The notes under the pieces are model-generated. The model was not told the origin of the DNA and made no database searches. It saw only the letters and a list, made by a program, of their open reading frames with translations. The position numbers were made by a program, and so were the translations under genes. Of a stretch of 64,000 nucleotides of DNA, positions 31,152-41,369 are shown one piece after another (position 1 is the stretch's first letter; every line of letters starts with the position of its first letter). The DNA comes from Aphrocallistes beatrix (Eukaryota; Porifera; Hexactinellida; Sceptrulophora; Aphrocallistidae). The stretch lies in contig OY725505.1 of assembly GCA_963281255.1 (NCBI GenBank), positions 2,604,001 to 2,668,000 of the forward strand, read 5' to 3'.

Positions 31152-31847
31152 TTAATGTTCAGCACAGAAGTTTGCCACTACCCAAAGTACAGCCTCGTTT
31201 CCTGTACTCCTGATGTTACCAGCTTCATTATCCAACTCAATGGAATCACTAGCATCGTTCTCCCTATCCTCTGCATCACTAACCCCGTTCTCCCTGTCCT
31301 CATTATTAACAGCATCATTATCCCAGTCTTCGTTATCACTAGAATAGTTAGCCCAATCCTCGGATTCGTTTTCTCTATCTTCGGCATCTTTAACTTCGTT
31401 TTCACTGACCTCAGCATCTTTAGCCTCTTTTTCCCTATCCTCGGCGTCATTTGTCTGGTTCACCTTTACAATCTTTATAATATTCATAATTTCTCCAAAA
31501 CAAGCATCAAATTGCCCCCAATCTATTTTAACCTCAAAATCAGGTGGATTATTTACTTCTAGCATCAGTTTGTCAATTCCTGTCTCAATTTCATCGAGAA
31601 TTTTTCGTTGTATTTCAACTAAATTATTTCGTCCTAATTCTTCAGTTCTGGACTTCAGAATTTTTAGCTCCAAGACATCATTCTGTTTTTGCTCACGAGT
31701 ATGATTATATTCAGTTTCGAGGGAAGCAATACTTGCAATCAATTCTGCTTTCTTAACACCTAAACACTGGATTAAATTATCGATTTTTCTCTCGACTTCC
31801 TCTGTAGCTATTTCAAACTTGTTTCTAGCATCAGCAGTAGTGGCCAT
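31152..31847 (-). CDS. Coiled-coil family protein 2, acidic tail, no basic tail
   Basis: 231 residues from ATG 31847 (MATTADARN). The coiled coil (EEVERKIDNLIQCL, KKAELIASIASLE, NNLVEIQRKILDEI) and DFEVKIDWGQ are as in the family. Next is an acidic stretch of degenerate 10-residue units (DAEDRENE, DNEDWDND). The Arg/Tyr-rich tail of members 1 and 3 is absent; the frame ends in an unrelated-looking VVANFCAEH. So the protein is probably C-terminally truncated and may have lost part of its function. Head to head with 7TM member 4 (32900), with R2 between. Confidence 0.65.
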   Translation of the reverse strand: MATTADARNKFEIATEEVERKIDNLIQCLGVKKAELIASIASLETEYNHTREQKQNDVLELKILKSRTEELGRNNLVEIQRKILDEIETGIDKLMLEVNNPPDFEVKIDWGQFDACFGEIMNIIKIVKVNQTNDAEDREKEAKDAEVSENEVKDAEDRENESEDWANYSSDNEDWDNDAVNNEDRENGVSDAEDRENDASDSIELDNEAGNIRSTGNEAVLWVVANFCAEH

Positions 31848-32047
31848 TTGATAGAGATATCTAAATAATTGCTTAAATCTTACAGTATCTTATATGTATA
31901 TTAATAACCTCGCCTATACCAGGAATGTGTTCGTCATTTCCGGTTTAAGCCATTTTGGGCGGGGAAGTCATATAAATTTGGGGTCCAGACTATAAATAGA
32001 AAAGACCCCAGTTAAAAGTGGCATTAAAACGCTAGGATTTTTAGTGC

Positions 32048-32455
32048 GATTCCTAGTATAGGAGACGCCTTACGATATGAACGTCAAGTGTACGGAAATG
32101 ATCGGCCTTTTCTGGGAAAAACTGGGGGCACAATTTTCTTTCTAGAAAATTTTCAATCGAATGACTTGCGATTTTATATCTTTCTCAATTTGCGACGTTG
32201 GCCTTTTGTTCACATTAATCATGTTTCAGTCAAGGAAAATTGCCCATACATATATGGGTACGAAAGGAATTCATAATTTGGAAAAGAGTCGGACAAAAAT
32301 GTGAAATTTGTGCCATTTTGGTCCAGAATATGTAACCTTTTTTCTATATGACCAGAGGGGGTAGCTTCCCTCGCTCGAATATAATTGGTTATAATGCAAG
32401 CGAAGCGCACTTGTAGGGAATATTCATCGCTCAATACAAACAATAATTACACGTA
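32048..32455 (+). repeat. R2 dispersed repeat, copy 1
   Basis: From TAGTATAGGAGACGCC through GTACGGAAATGATCG, TTTGCGACGTTGGCC and AGCTTCCCTCGCTCGAATAT to CAAGCGAAGCGCACTTGTAG. Other copies are at 37131-37530 and 43335-43745 (minus); a 3' piece is at 27915-27990. It shares the short GC-rich hairpin GCAAGCGAAGCGCGCTTG with R1. It sits ~450 bases upstream of the 7TM gene at 32900. Confidence 0.75.
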
Positions 32456-32899
32456 TAATGATATGCGGACTAATCAATCAATTATCAGGCTTTTACAAAG
32501 CTATTATTTGATCAGTAAAATTGCCAAAAAATGCGAAAATCAAGCTTAGTTATTAATAGATGAATAGTCATGTTTAACGACCCAACTGTAAGAATATGAT
32601 TAATACGGATTTTTCTCTAAATATAGATGATGGAAGCCCAAAGTGCGTCTTTGGCAGGCAGATAGTGCCCGCAAGCTGTGCATGCCGCAAGCAAGCATAT
32701 ATATTATTAATAAAAATTCCCTTCTCATAATGTCATCTGTCTACAAAATAAATTCTTGATCAGGTGTATTACTTACTCAAAAATATATTAATAACATTAC
32801 AAAATTCCCCTGTGTAATCTATCCTATATTGCATATCAATGTCTATATATACGTATATGACATTATAGTTGTACATATAATATACTCAGACTCTTCATT

Positions 32900-34030
32900 A
32901 TGAAATCAACAAATGAAATATATTCGCTGATGAAAAAGATTTCTAACAGCTATACATGTGTAACAATTTTCTTGACTGTGCCTGTTTTAGTTGGTTGGAT
33001 AATATACTTCATTAGAGAAATCTGGAGACTCCACAAAGAGTACAAAACATGTAAACTAACACCTCTTCTACATCCACTCTACTCAGATGTTCAATATCTT
33101 TCTCAACAACGGAAACTATACAACCTTAAAACACGCATCGTTAAATACGTCTTAATGATTGTGTGTAGTTCCGTTGAAGTTTCTGTGATTATCAGCGCGT
33201 TATTTAGTACTATGATCATATCAAATCTTCACGTATCATCAAATATTACAGATATACAAATTGGAAAATTGCATTGCACTCCTCAGGGATGGTTTTTAAC
33301 TTATTATAAACATCCATTCGTAATACCAATGCAAAATGTCCCTGCATTGCTGTCTCTCATGCTCTTAACTCTAATTTCAATCCTATCCCGTTATCTCGCT
33401 GCCAGGTACCTTAACCATCCTTTCAGGCGAACTCTCATCAAATACATTATCTGGTGTAGTGTGCAATGCTTACTAACTGCACTGTGTTCTACAGTATACA
33501 CTTGGCTCTTGATGGTTTTAGTTTTTCCTTTAATCGGTTTAATCAATTGGATACTGCTATTGCGAGATACGTCATTACTGTCTCGAGTACTCAGGTCCAA
33601 TCTAAGAGAAATCCAACTCCATTCTAACAACAGAATACTTTACCACAACCAATTATCAGCATACAAATTCTATCGCATATTCAGATATGTCCTACTTGTA
33701 TCTATGTTGCTAATCATTCTCGCTATGTCAGGATACTTCGTCACTAGACTATTCAAAATTCTAGTTTTCAACTTCTGCAAAATAGAATTACATCACAAAA
33801 TGATTTTTCCATTGTTTTTACAAATTAATGGCAGAAATAGAATCAAACATGTATTTTTGTTTGCTGAGGAATTTGTTTCTCTTATTTATCTAAATTTGAC
33901 TAGTATACCTCTGTACTGTATCACCATTGCTCCAGTTATTGTCAAATGTGTGAAGAGATGTAGAGAGAAAGAGGATCAGTACAGATACAACTATGAGAAG
34001 TTAGAACCACTCATAAGGAAATACCTCTGA
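32900..34030 (+). CDS. Seven-transmembrane family protein, member 4
   Basis: 376 residues, ATG (MKSTNEIY), single exon, same seven-segment plan, basic inner loops and C-terminal tail. Outer loop 1 carries one sequon (SSNITD) and is almost the same as in the 41823 gene, so these two are close duplicates, while loop 1 of members 1-3 differs. AATAAA lies at ~34191. A TATATATACG block is ~50 bases before the ATG. Divergent from coiled-coil gene 2 across R2. Confidence 0.85.
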   Translation: MKSTNEIYSLMKKISNSYTCVTIFLTVPVLVGWIIYFIREIWRLHKEYKTCKLTPLLHPLYSDVQYLSQQRKLYNLKTRIVKYVLMIVCSSVEVSVIISALFSTMIISNLHVSSNITDIQIGKLHCTPQGWFLTYYKHPFVIPMQNVPALLSLMLLTLISILSRYLAARYLNHPFRRTLIKYIIWCSVQCLLTALCSTVYTWLLMVLVFPLIGLINWILLLRDTSLLSRVLRSNLREIQLHSNNRILYHNQLSAYKFYRIFRYVLLVSMLLIILAMSGYFVTRLFKILVFNFCKIELHHKMIFPLFLQINGRNRIKHVFLFAEEFVSLIYLNLTSIPLYCITIAPVIVKCVKRCREKEDQYRYNYEKLEPLIRKYL

Positions 34031-34704
34031 CTTGAAGCTAAAATTATTTGTTATTACTAACCAATTTATTATATATTTCTCTGAGATGTTGATGAATTCA
34101 AATCCCTGCTTAAAGTATAACTCCCTGCTCAATAGTGCATTTTAGTCTGATTTCATTGCTTTTCTTATCTTTTTCATTTAAATGTAATGAATAAACTAAT
34201 TCCATCTCAATTTGATTATATTGCAAATATTCTAGTTGAAAAGGACGTGTATTACATCAACCGTCTTATCAATCTATCAGTTTACCACATAAATTGTTTC
34301 AAGAGAACTTGAGAATATTCAACAGGATATTGGGTGCTGATTATACATACGTATAATGCAGTTGCAGATTAAATACCTTCACATGAAGGGATATATTAAA
34401 TATGAGCAAACTTTGCTTTCATATTCCGTGTGGTTCTCGGAAATTTGTGTCTATCTAAGTTGTTCAAAACAATTCTCTGCTATGAATTAATTTTATAAAA
34501 TTAAATTTTAAAAATTTAAGATTAGTTATCATATATACCAGCTATATTCGGGTAAAATTTTGTGATTTATTTTAAGCAGACTTCCAAGTGATATCATAGA
34601 GTTATGAACGGGACCGTTTGATTTGTAAAATTTAGAATTTTTTGATCGATTTTGTAGGTCCTTGGTTATGAGAAGTTAGATCCACTCATAAGGAAATATC
34701 TTTG
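34031..34704. repeat. Duplicated 3' flank of 7TM unit with C-terminal scrap
   Basis: Same landmarks as 29575-30282. 34670-34704 is a plus-strand relic reading YEKLDPLIRKYL and a stop. Confidence 0.7.
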
Positions 34705-34892
34705 ACTTTGCAGAAGCTAGACATTGTTTATTCTAATTGTATCAATCAATTCAATTTCGATTATTACTCAAGGGTGTTGTTGATTAGCTAACACAATAGA
34801 CTACTTAAGTACTTTTAATGAGTCACGAATGAAGATATTTTCTCACGAATTATGATTAATATATTATTTAAGGATTGTAAATTCTAGAATAA

Positions 34893-35385
34893 CAAGCGCG
34901 CTTCGCTTGCTTGCGCTGCGCAGCTGGCAGGAACTTCGTGTCTGCCAGAGGCGTACTTTGGACGCCTACGGTCACATTGATTAAGTATAAGGTAGATAAC
35001 ATCTCTAAATACGTCTGTCTTACTATTATAATCGACATCACTCGAAAAATTGCCAATTTTGTCAATTATTTCCATTTTTGATGCGTAATGATGACGTCAT
35101 AACAGTGATGAGTCATCATTTTTTAATGAGAGTTTAATCATATTTGTGATATACTTATATACACATTCTAATAAAATTTCAGCCTTGTATCTAAAATGGC
35201 TGAGTTATAGTCAAAAAACTGAAATTTCTAATTATTAAAAAAAAGTGACAATGACGCGTCATAATTCCATGATGAGTCGACATTTTCGTCTGAGGTCAGA
35301 ACTTAGTGGAGCCAGAGGCAAAAGACTCTAACTTTCCAAAAATCAGTTTTCTGTGTTCTTCAATCAATTCGTTACGGATATATAT
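34893..35385 (-). repeat. R1 repeat, copy e
   Basis: Full-length in reverse: GC-rich hairpin end at 34893-34975, two CRE-like sites (one altered to GACGCGTC), and end CAATCAATTCGTTACGGATA at ~35385. Confidence 0.85.
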
Positions 35386-35412
35386 TAGGGTGCTCAAAAA
35401 AATTCAGTTTAA

Positions 35413-35523
35413 CCCGCGGTTGGCTAGGAATGTTGAAAGTGAAAATGAAAGTACATTGAAAGTGAACTGAAAGTGAAAATGGGGTTTTCTCTATTTATAC
35501 TTTTGAGACCTAGCCAGGCGAGG
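35413..35523. mobile_element. piggyBac-like MITE at TTAA
   Basis: 111 bp bounded by TTAA on both sides (35409-35412 and 35524-35527). Ends are CCCGCGGTTGGCTAGG and CCTAGCCAGGCGAGGG (three mismatches). The interior is a cluster of GAAAGTGAAA-type motifs. The duplicated locus at ~38020-38035 lacks it, so it inserted after the duplication. Confidence 0.7.
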
Positions 35524-35530
35524 GTTAATT

Positions 35531-36074
35531 AAATCTTTAGATGCACAATATTCGAATAGTTTACTTTATTCGCAAGATATTGAACATTAAAGTTTCAAGC
35601 AATTTGGAGATGATTTAGTGGTCGCGCAAGGTAGGCTCCCCCTCGTCCAGATTTATAATGGGATTTGCCCGGCTAGGGCCTTGAAGTTAGAAAAGGCGTA
35701 CTTCTGAAAATCTACCGGTTCGGAGATATTGGGGTAAAAACAGTTGGGACCATTAATAATTTCATTAATCATAGTGCGAAGGCTTGTCCTAACTGTTTTC
35801 ACCAATATCTCCGAACCGGTAGATTTTAGACCACTAAAATGTATTATTAGCTGATATAAAACCACCCCAAATAGCTCATAAATAAAGTTATTAGTGTCTT
35901 TGAATATCAGAACGCCTTTTGTAACCTTAAGCCCCTAACCGGACAAATCCCATTATAAATCTGTACGAGGGGGAGCCTACCTTGTGCGACCACTAAATCA
36001 TCAAATTGCTTGAAACTTTTATGGCCAATATCTGGTGATCGAATTAAACTATGAATAGTGTGCATCTAAAGATT
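35531..36074. mobile_element. ~540 bp nested palindromic element, copy 1
   Basis: Outer arms AATCTTTAGATGCACAATAT and its complement. Middle arms are GTGGTCGCGCAAGGTAGGCT and complement. Inner arms are AATCTACCGGTTCGGAGATA and complement around TTTCATTAAT. The whole would fold into one long, interrupted hairpin. A second copy is at 38035-38569 as part of a segmental duplication. Confidence 0.8.
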
Positions 36075-36422
36075 CAAACTTTAGCCCTAATGGCAGAAGT
36101 ATAGATTCCTAAAAACATAAATAGAAAAGTTATTAAAGATTAGAGCCACACTGTGCCACAACTAGGCTACACTCTGGAAGATAAGTTAATGAACATGAAT
36201 GTCTCAGAAGAAAATACCAACCTAACATAGAATTATGATGTTAGTATTTTTGAACATTTCAATTACGAAATGTATCAATAATTGGCTTATCTCATAAAAT
36301 TTATTTTTCAGATCGAAAATAACGTATATACGCTACGCGGCCTACAATAGTTTAGAATATCTAGTCGTAAATAAAAACATAAAATTAGACTTAACTATCG
36401 AAGGGGTTGGAAATATAGCTCT

Positions 36423-36803
36423 TTAAGTGTAGTCATTGTTCTCCTTTTCCTTTTGAAATCCGTAATAAGAGGCATGTTTGTTTCTTTTTCTGCCTCTATT
36501 ATCACCTCCATAAGGTCTAGCCTTCCATTGCGACTCGTCGTAGTTGTATCTTGATTCGTGTCTCCTTGAAGGATTTCTCCTTGGTTCTCTGTAACCTCTA
36601 CTCGATTGGTTATCCCAACAGTGAATATTTCGTGCGCTTTCTAGAGGAAATCCCATCTCGCTATTATCTCTAGATTTTCTTGTGCTAATAGATTCTCTTC
36701 GCTCATTTGGAGCATGTACGAAACGACGGTAACGATAGGATGCTAGTTCATCGTTATCACGAGCCTCGTTTTCCCTACAAAGATATACTAATCGAAATGT
36801 CAT
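36423..36803 (-). pseudogene. Coiled-coil family, tail-only fragment
   Basis: ~115 codons nearly identical to the Arg/Tyr-rich tail of the 38926 gene (FVHAPNERRESISTRKSRDN, YNYDESQWKARPYGG), ending FQKEKENNDYT. The coiled coil and acidic repeats are missing. The sequence upstream of the break (36780-36843) matches 40565-40628, ~0.5 kb upstream of the intact gene's ATG. So an internal deletion removed the 5' part of a once complete duplicate. The apparent ATG is incidental. Confidence 0.8.
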
Positions 36804-36954
36804 AATCTAAGCAAAGGTCTATAAAAGAACTGAAATCAAATTGCCTTTTGAGATATAGAATTTGGACTGAAACTTATTGAATGTCCTACAAAATTGGATT
36901 TATCTAAAAACTAATGTGAGTCGAACAAATTAATCATATCGATTGTGTAAATCT

Positions 36955-37125
36955 TTTACTAATTTTGTTAGACTTTTCAAAATTTTTGAGTTTTTCATTA
37001 ATTTTATTGGTCTTTTCACAAATTTTGTTGGTCTTTTCACAAATTTTGAGTGTTAGAACAAATTTTGAAAGACATTTAATTAAATTTGTTTGTACAATAA
37101 TTAGAACCGATTTTAGTACAGCTAG
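36955..37125. repeat. AT-rich degenerate minisatellite
   Basis: Repeats of TTGGTCTTTTCACAAATTTT, exact twice (37006-37045) and degenerate around it. A related array in the opposite sense is at 40130-40400. Confidence 0.6.
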
Positions 37126-37130
37126 TGCTG

Positions 37131-37530
37131 CTCCTGGTATAGGAGACGCCTTATGATATGAATGTCCAGTGTACGGAAATGATCGCCCTTTTCTAGGAAA
37201 GACCGGGGCATAATTTTTTTCTAGAAAAAGTTTCCTTTTCAATCGAATGACGATTTTATATCGTTCTCATTTTGCGACGTTAGCCCTTTGTTCACATCAA
37301 TCATGTTTGAGGAAAATTGTCCATGCATAAGCAGGTACGAAACGAACTAAGAATTTGGAAGTGAATCTGACAAAAATGTGACATGGGCCATTTTGCTCAG
37401 AAAATGTAACAGAGTTTTTTTCAATAGGACATGAGAGGTAGCTTCCCTCGCTCGAATATAATTGGTTATTATGCAAGCGAAGCGCGCTTGTAGGGAATAT
37501 TCATGGCTCAAGTGCAAACAAATATTTCAG
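37131..37530 (+). repeat. R2 dispersed repeat, copy 2
   Basis: TATAGGAGACGCCTTATGAT to CAAGCGAAGCGCGCTTGTAG and the following GGCTCAAGTGCAAACAAATA. Immediately after it comes the 7TM 3' flank, not a 7TM gene. Confidence 0.75.
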
Positions 37531-37535
37531 CTGTA

Positions 37536-38000
37536 CGTATATAATTTGATTATATTGCAAATATTCTAGTTGAAAAGGACGTGTATTACATCAACCGTCT
37601 TATCAATCCATCAGTTTACGACATAAATTGTTTCAAGAGAACTTGAGAATATTCAACAGGATATTGGGTGCTGTTAATACCTACGTATAATGCAGTTGAG
37701 GATTAAATACCTTCACATGAAGGGATAGATTTAATATGAGCAAACTTTGCTTTCTTATTCCGTGTGGTTCTCGGAAATTTGTGTCTATCTAAGTTGTTCA
37801 AAACGATTCTCTGCTATGAATTAATTTGATAAAATTAAAGTTTTAAAAAAATTTTAAGATTAGTTATCATATTATACTTATACCAGCTATATTCAGGTAA
37901 AATTTTGTGATTTATTTTAAGCAGACTTTCGAGTGATATATATCATATATATTATAGAGCTATGATTTTCACATAGAATGTAGCTACGGGACCGTTTACA
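37536..38000 (+). repeat. Orphan 7TM 3' flank (gene deleted)
   Basis: Collinear with 29760-30190 and 34210-34620 (ATTCTAGTTGAAAAGGACGT onward to GCTACGGGACCGTTT) although no 7TM coding sequence precedes it. R2 abuts the flank, so the promoter and gene were lost between ~37530 and 37540. Confidence 0.7.
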
Positions 38001-38034
38001 AATATATATTAGGGTGCTCCAAAAAATCTTTTTG

Positions 38035-38569
38035 AATCTTTAGATGCACAATATTCGAATAGTTTACTTTGATCGCAAGATATTGACCTTTCAAGCAATT
38101 TAGAGATTATTTAGTGGTCGCGCAAGGTAGGCTCCCCTCGTGCAGATTTATAATGGGATTTGTCCGGCTAGGGCCTTGAAGTTAGAAAAGGCAGACTTCT
38201 GAAAATCTACCGGTTCTGAGATATTGGTGAAAACAGTTGGGACCATTGATAATTTCATTAATTATAGTGCGAAGGCTTGTGCCAACTGTTTTCACCAATA
38301 TCTCAGAACTGGTAGATTTTAGAACACTAAAATGTATTATTAGCTGATATAAACCACCCCAAATAGCTCATAAATAAAGTTATTAGTGTCTTTGAATATC
38401 AGAACGCCTTTTGTAACCTTAAGCCCCTAACCGGAAAAATCCCATTATAAATCTGTACGAGGGGGAGCCTACCTTGTGCGACCACTAAATCATCTCCAAA
38501 TTGCTTGAAACTTTTATGGCCAATATCTGGTGATGGAATTTAACTATGAATAGTGTGCATCTAAAAATT
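38035..38569. mobile_element. ~535 bp nested palindromic element, copy 2
   Basis: Near-identical to 35531-36074, with small indels. Belongs to the segmental duplication that also carries the coiled-coil gene downstream. Confidence 0.8.
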
Positions 38570-38925
38570 CAAACTTTAGCCCTAATGGCAGAAGTATAGA
38601 TTCCTAAAAAACATAAATAGAAAAGTTATTGAAGATTAGAGCCACACTGTGCCACAACTAGGCTACACTATGGAACATAAGTTAATGAACATAAATGTCT
38701 CAGAAGAAAATACCAACCTAACATAGAATTATGATGTTAGTATTTTTGAACATTTCAATTACGAAAAGTATCAATAGTTGGCTTATCTCATAAAATTTAT
38801 TTTTCAGATCGAAAATAATGTGTATACACTACGCGGCCTACAATAGTCTAGATTCTAGAATATCTAGTCGTAAATAAAAACATAAAATTAGACTTAACTA
38901 TCGAAGGTTTTGGAAATATAGCTCT
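38570..38925. other. 3' flank of coiled-coil gene 3
   Basis: Same as 36075-36422: AGCCACACTGTGCCACAACT, then TGATGTTAGTATTTTTGAAC and the stop-proximal AAATATAGCTCTTTAAGTGT. No gene. Confidence 0.6.
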
Positions 38926-40053
38926 TTAAGTGTAGTCATTGTTTTCCTTTTGAAATCCGTAATAAGAAGCATGTTTGTTCCTTTTTCTGCCTCTATTATC
39001 ACCTCCATAAGGTCTATCCTTCCATTGCGACTCATCGTAGTTGTAGCTTGATTCGTGTCTCCTTGAAGGATATCTCCTTGGTTCTCTGTAACCTCTACTC
39101 GATTGGTTATCCCAACAGTGAATATTTCGTGCGCTTTCTGGAGGAAATCCCGTCTCGCTATTATCTCTAGATCTTCTTGTGCTAATAGATTCTCTTCGCT
39201 CATCAGGAGCATGTACGAAACGACGGTAGCGATATGATGCTAGTTCATCGTTATCACGAGCTTCATCAACATCAGGAACAGTTTCCCTATTCTTGTCACT
39301 AGCCTCGTTTTCCCTACCCTTGTTGACACCAGCTTCGCTATCCCACCCAATGATACCTCTAGCTTCATTTTCTCTGTCTCCTGCATCACTAGCTTCGTTT
39401 TCCCTATCCCCAGCATCACTGGCTTCGTTGTCTCTGTCTCCTGCATCACCAACGTCGCTTTCTCTGTCTCCTGCATCACTAAGGTCGTTTTCTCTTTCCT
39501 CTGCATCACTAAGGTCGTTTTCTCTTTCCTCTGCATCACTAGCTTCGTTTTCTCTTTCCTCTGCATCACTAGCTTCGTTTTCCCTATCTTCATCATCACT
39601 AGCTTCGTTTTCCCTATCTTCATCATCACTAGCTTCGTTTTCCCTATCCTCGGCATCACTACCTTGGTTCACCTTTACAATCTTGATAGTATCCATAATT
39701 ACTACAAAATAAGCATAAAATTTTCCCCAATCTATTTTAATGTCAAAATCAGGTGGATTATTTAGTTCCAGCATCAGTTTGTCAATTCCTGTCTGAATTT
39801 CATCGAGGATTCTCCGTTGTATTTCAACTAAATTATTCCTTCCCATTTCTTCAGTTCTGGACTTGAGAATGTTTAGCTCCAAGACATCATTCTGCTTTTG
39901 CTCACGCACATGATTATATTCAGTTTCGAGGGAAGAAATTTTTGCGATTAATTCTCCTTTCTTAACGCCTAAACATTGAATTAAATCATCGATTTTTCTC
40001 TCGACTTCCTCTGTAGCTATTTTAAACACATTTCCAGGATCAGGAGTGGCCAT
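38926..40053 (-). CDS. Coiled-coil family protein 3 with acidic repeats and Arg/Tyr-rich tail
   Basis: 375 residues, ATG 40053 (MATPDPGN). Order: coiled coil (~8-95; EEVERKIDDLIQCL, NNLVEIQRRILDEI), FDIKIDWGKFYAYF (~105), and about a dozen tandem 10-residue acidic units of the form D-A-E/G-D/E-R-E-N-E/D-A/L-S (~135-255). A basic tail (~270-375) has YRYRRFVHAPDE, WDNQSSRGYREPRRYPSRR and YNYDESQWKDR. The DNA repeat unit is 30 bp, so copy-number change keeps frame. The charge pattern (coil, acid block, Arg/Tyr block) is suited to self-association or nucleic-acid contact, but no defined domain supports a specific function. Confidence 0.8.
   Translation of the reverse strand: MATPDPGNVFKIATEEVERKIDDLIQCLGVKKGELIAKISSLETEYNHVREQKQNDVLELNILKSRTEEMGRNNLVEIQRRILDEIQTGIDKLMLELNNPPDFDIKIDWGKFYAYFVVIMDTIKIVKVNQGSDAEDRENEASDDEDRENEASDDEDRENEASDAEERENEASDAEERENDLSDAEERENDLSDAGDRESDVGDAGDRDNEASDAGDRENEASDAGDRENEARGIIGWDSEAGVNKGRENEASDKNRETVPDVDEARDNDELASYRYRRFVHAPDERRESISTRRSRDNSETGFPPESARNIHCWDNQSSRGYREPRRYPSRRHESSYNYDESQWKDRPYGGDNRGRKRNKHASYYGFQKENNDYT
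39363..39660 (-). repeat. 30 bp coding minisatellite
   Basis: Ten or so 30 bp units (plus-strand form GCATCACTAGCTTCGTTTTC then CCTATCCTCG with variants) inside coiled-coil gene 3. Adjacent pairs are identical in places (39571-39630), indicating recent slippage. A shorter, more drifted version is in gene 2 (31260-31450). Confidence 0.85.
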
Positions 40054-40129
40054 TTGATACAGATATCTAAATAATTGTTTGAATTTTTATATTAAAAACC
40101 GCTGGAATTTTCTAATAGTTATAGTCATT

Positions 40130-40400
40130 ATTAAACTAACAAATTTAGTTAAATGTATAACAAAATTTGTGAAATCACTAACAAATCAATTAAAACAAAA
40201 TTGTTGAAACGTCTTACAAAATTAATGAAAAGAACAAAAAAATTAATGAAAACTCTCACAACTTTTTGGAAAGTCTAAAAAAATTATTAAAAAGATTAAA
40301 ATTTATAATAAGACAAAATTAGTGAAAATGCTGACAAAATTAATACGTCTAACAAATCTAATCGTAAATTTAGTGAAATATCTCACGAACTCATTATACA
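40130..40400. repeat. AT-rich degenerate minisatellite
   Basis: Variants of ACAAAATTAATGAAA and ACAAATTTAGT, opposite in sense to 36955-37125. It lies just upstream of coiled-coil gene 3. Confidence 0.55.
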
Positions 40401-40634
40401 AAAACAGAAGACTGATATTTGGTTTGCAACCGTTCATTTTCAGCCTTGATAGATAATATATAGAGATCGAATTCTCGAATATTTTGAGTTTTGAGGTGCG
40501 AAAATTATGTCTTTGCTACTTACTACCTTTCGAGTGCAATAAAATAATCCGTAATCAGAACAAACACATACTAATCGAAAGGTCATCATCTAAGCTAAGG
40601 CCTATAAAAAGAACTGAAATCAAATTGCGATATA

Positions 40635-41164
40635 CAGGGTTGCCGTGGGAATGGGAATCTGTGGGTTTTCCCATGGGTATTCCCATATGGGATGGGAATG
40701 GGAATGACTTTAAGCCTATGGGTATTCCCACATGTGGGTTCTGTGGGTTTTTGTGGGTTTTCTGTGGGTTTTCTTGGGCATGCCTAATTTCCGGGACGGG
40801 ACGGAACCATCAGGTACCTAATTTCCGGGACTGGACGAGTCAAAATGCCTAATCTCCGGTACGGGACAGAAAAGGTACCTAATTTCCGGGACGGGTTAAG
40901 ATGCCTAATTTCCGGGACGGGACGGGTGAAGATACCTAATTCCCGGGACGGGATGCTATCCCGTCCCGGAAATTATGTATCTAGATTTTCCGGGACGGTC
41001 CCGTCCCGTTCTGGAAATTAAGCAAGCTCGTTTTCTTGTGGGTTTCTGTGGTTTTTTTGTGAGGTTTCCTGTGGGTTCTGTGGGTTTTTGTGGGTATTCC
41101 CACAGAAATCCTGTGGGAATGGGATGGGGATGGGTATTGAAATTCCATTCCCACGGCAATCCTG
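40635..41164. mobile_element. hAT-like MITE with nested foldback
   Basis: Ends CAGGGTTGCCGTGGGAATGG and CCATTCCCACGGCAATCCTG (one mismatch). Exact 8 bp duplication GCGATATA (40627-40634 and 41165-41172). The interior is rich in TGTGGGTTTT and GGGTATTCCCA repeats. Foldback copy D is inserted at TTTTCTTG. Without it the MITE is ~270 bp. Confidence 0.92.
40776..41029. mobile_element. GC-rich foldback element, copy D
   Basis: Left end GGGCATGCC; right end drifted to AGCAAGCTC. Six or seven units of CCTAATTTCCGGGACGGGAC and two inverted units. GTTTTCTT(G) on both sides (40768-40776 and 41030-41038) is the target duplication. Confidence 0.85.
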
Positions 41165-41369
41165 GCGATATAACAAATATATAACGAAGATATAACAAAA
41201 CACATTTTTATAATGGATTCGGGTACTCAGATATGTGGTTATACTTAAGTATATGCTGGTAATACATTTCCGGCCCAGGAACTATTTTTGCTTTGTTGTA
41301 AAATTCATCAACTCTACTATTTCATCCATGGTCCAAAATTATTCTAGTGTATACGATAGCCTTTATGTA

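Noticed and set aside
39240-39712. 139-codon frames in other phases of coiled-coil gene 3, on both strands
   Set aside because: A 30 bp repeat with no stop in any phase produces long frames automatically; only the acidic frame connects to the coiled coil and tail.
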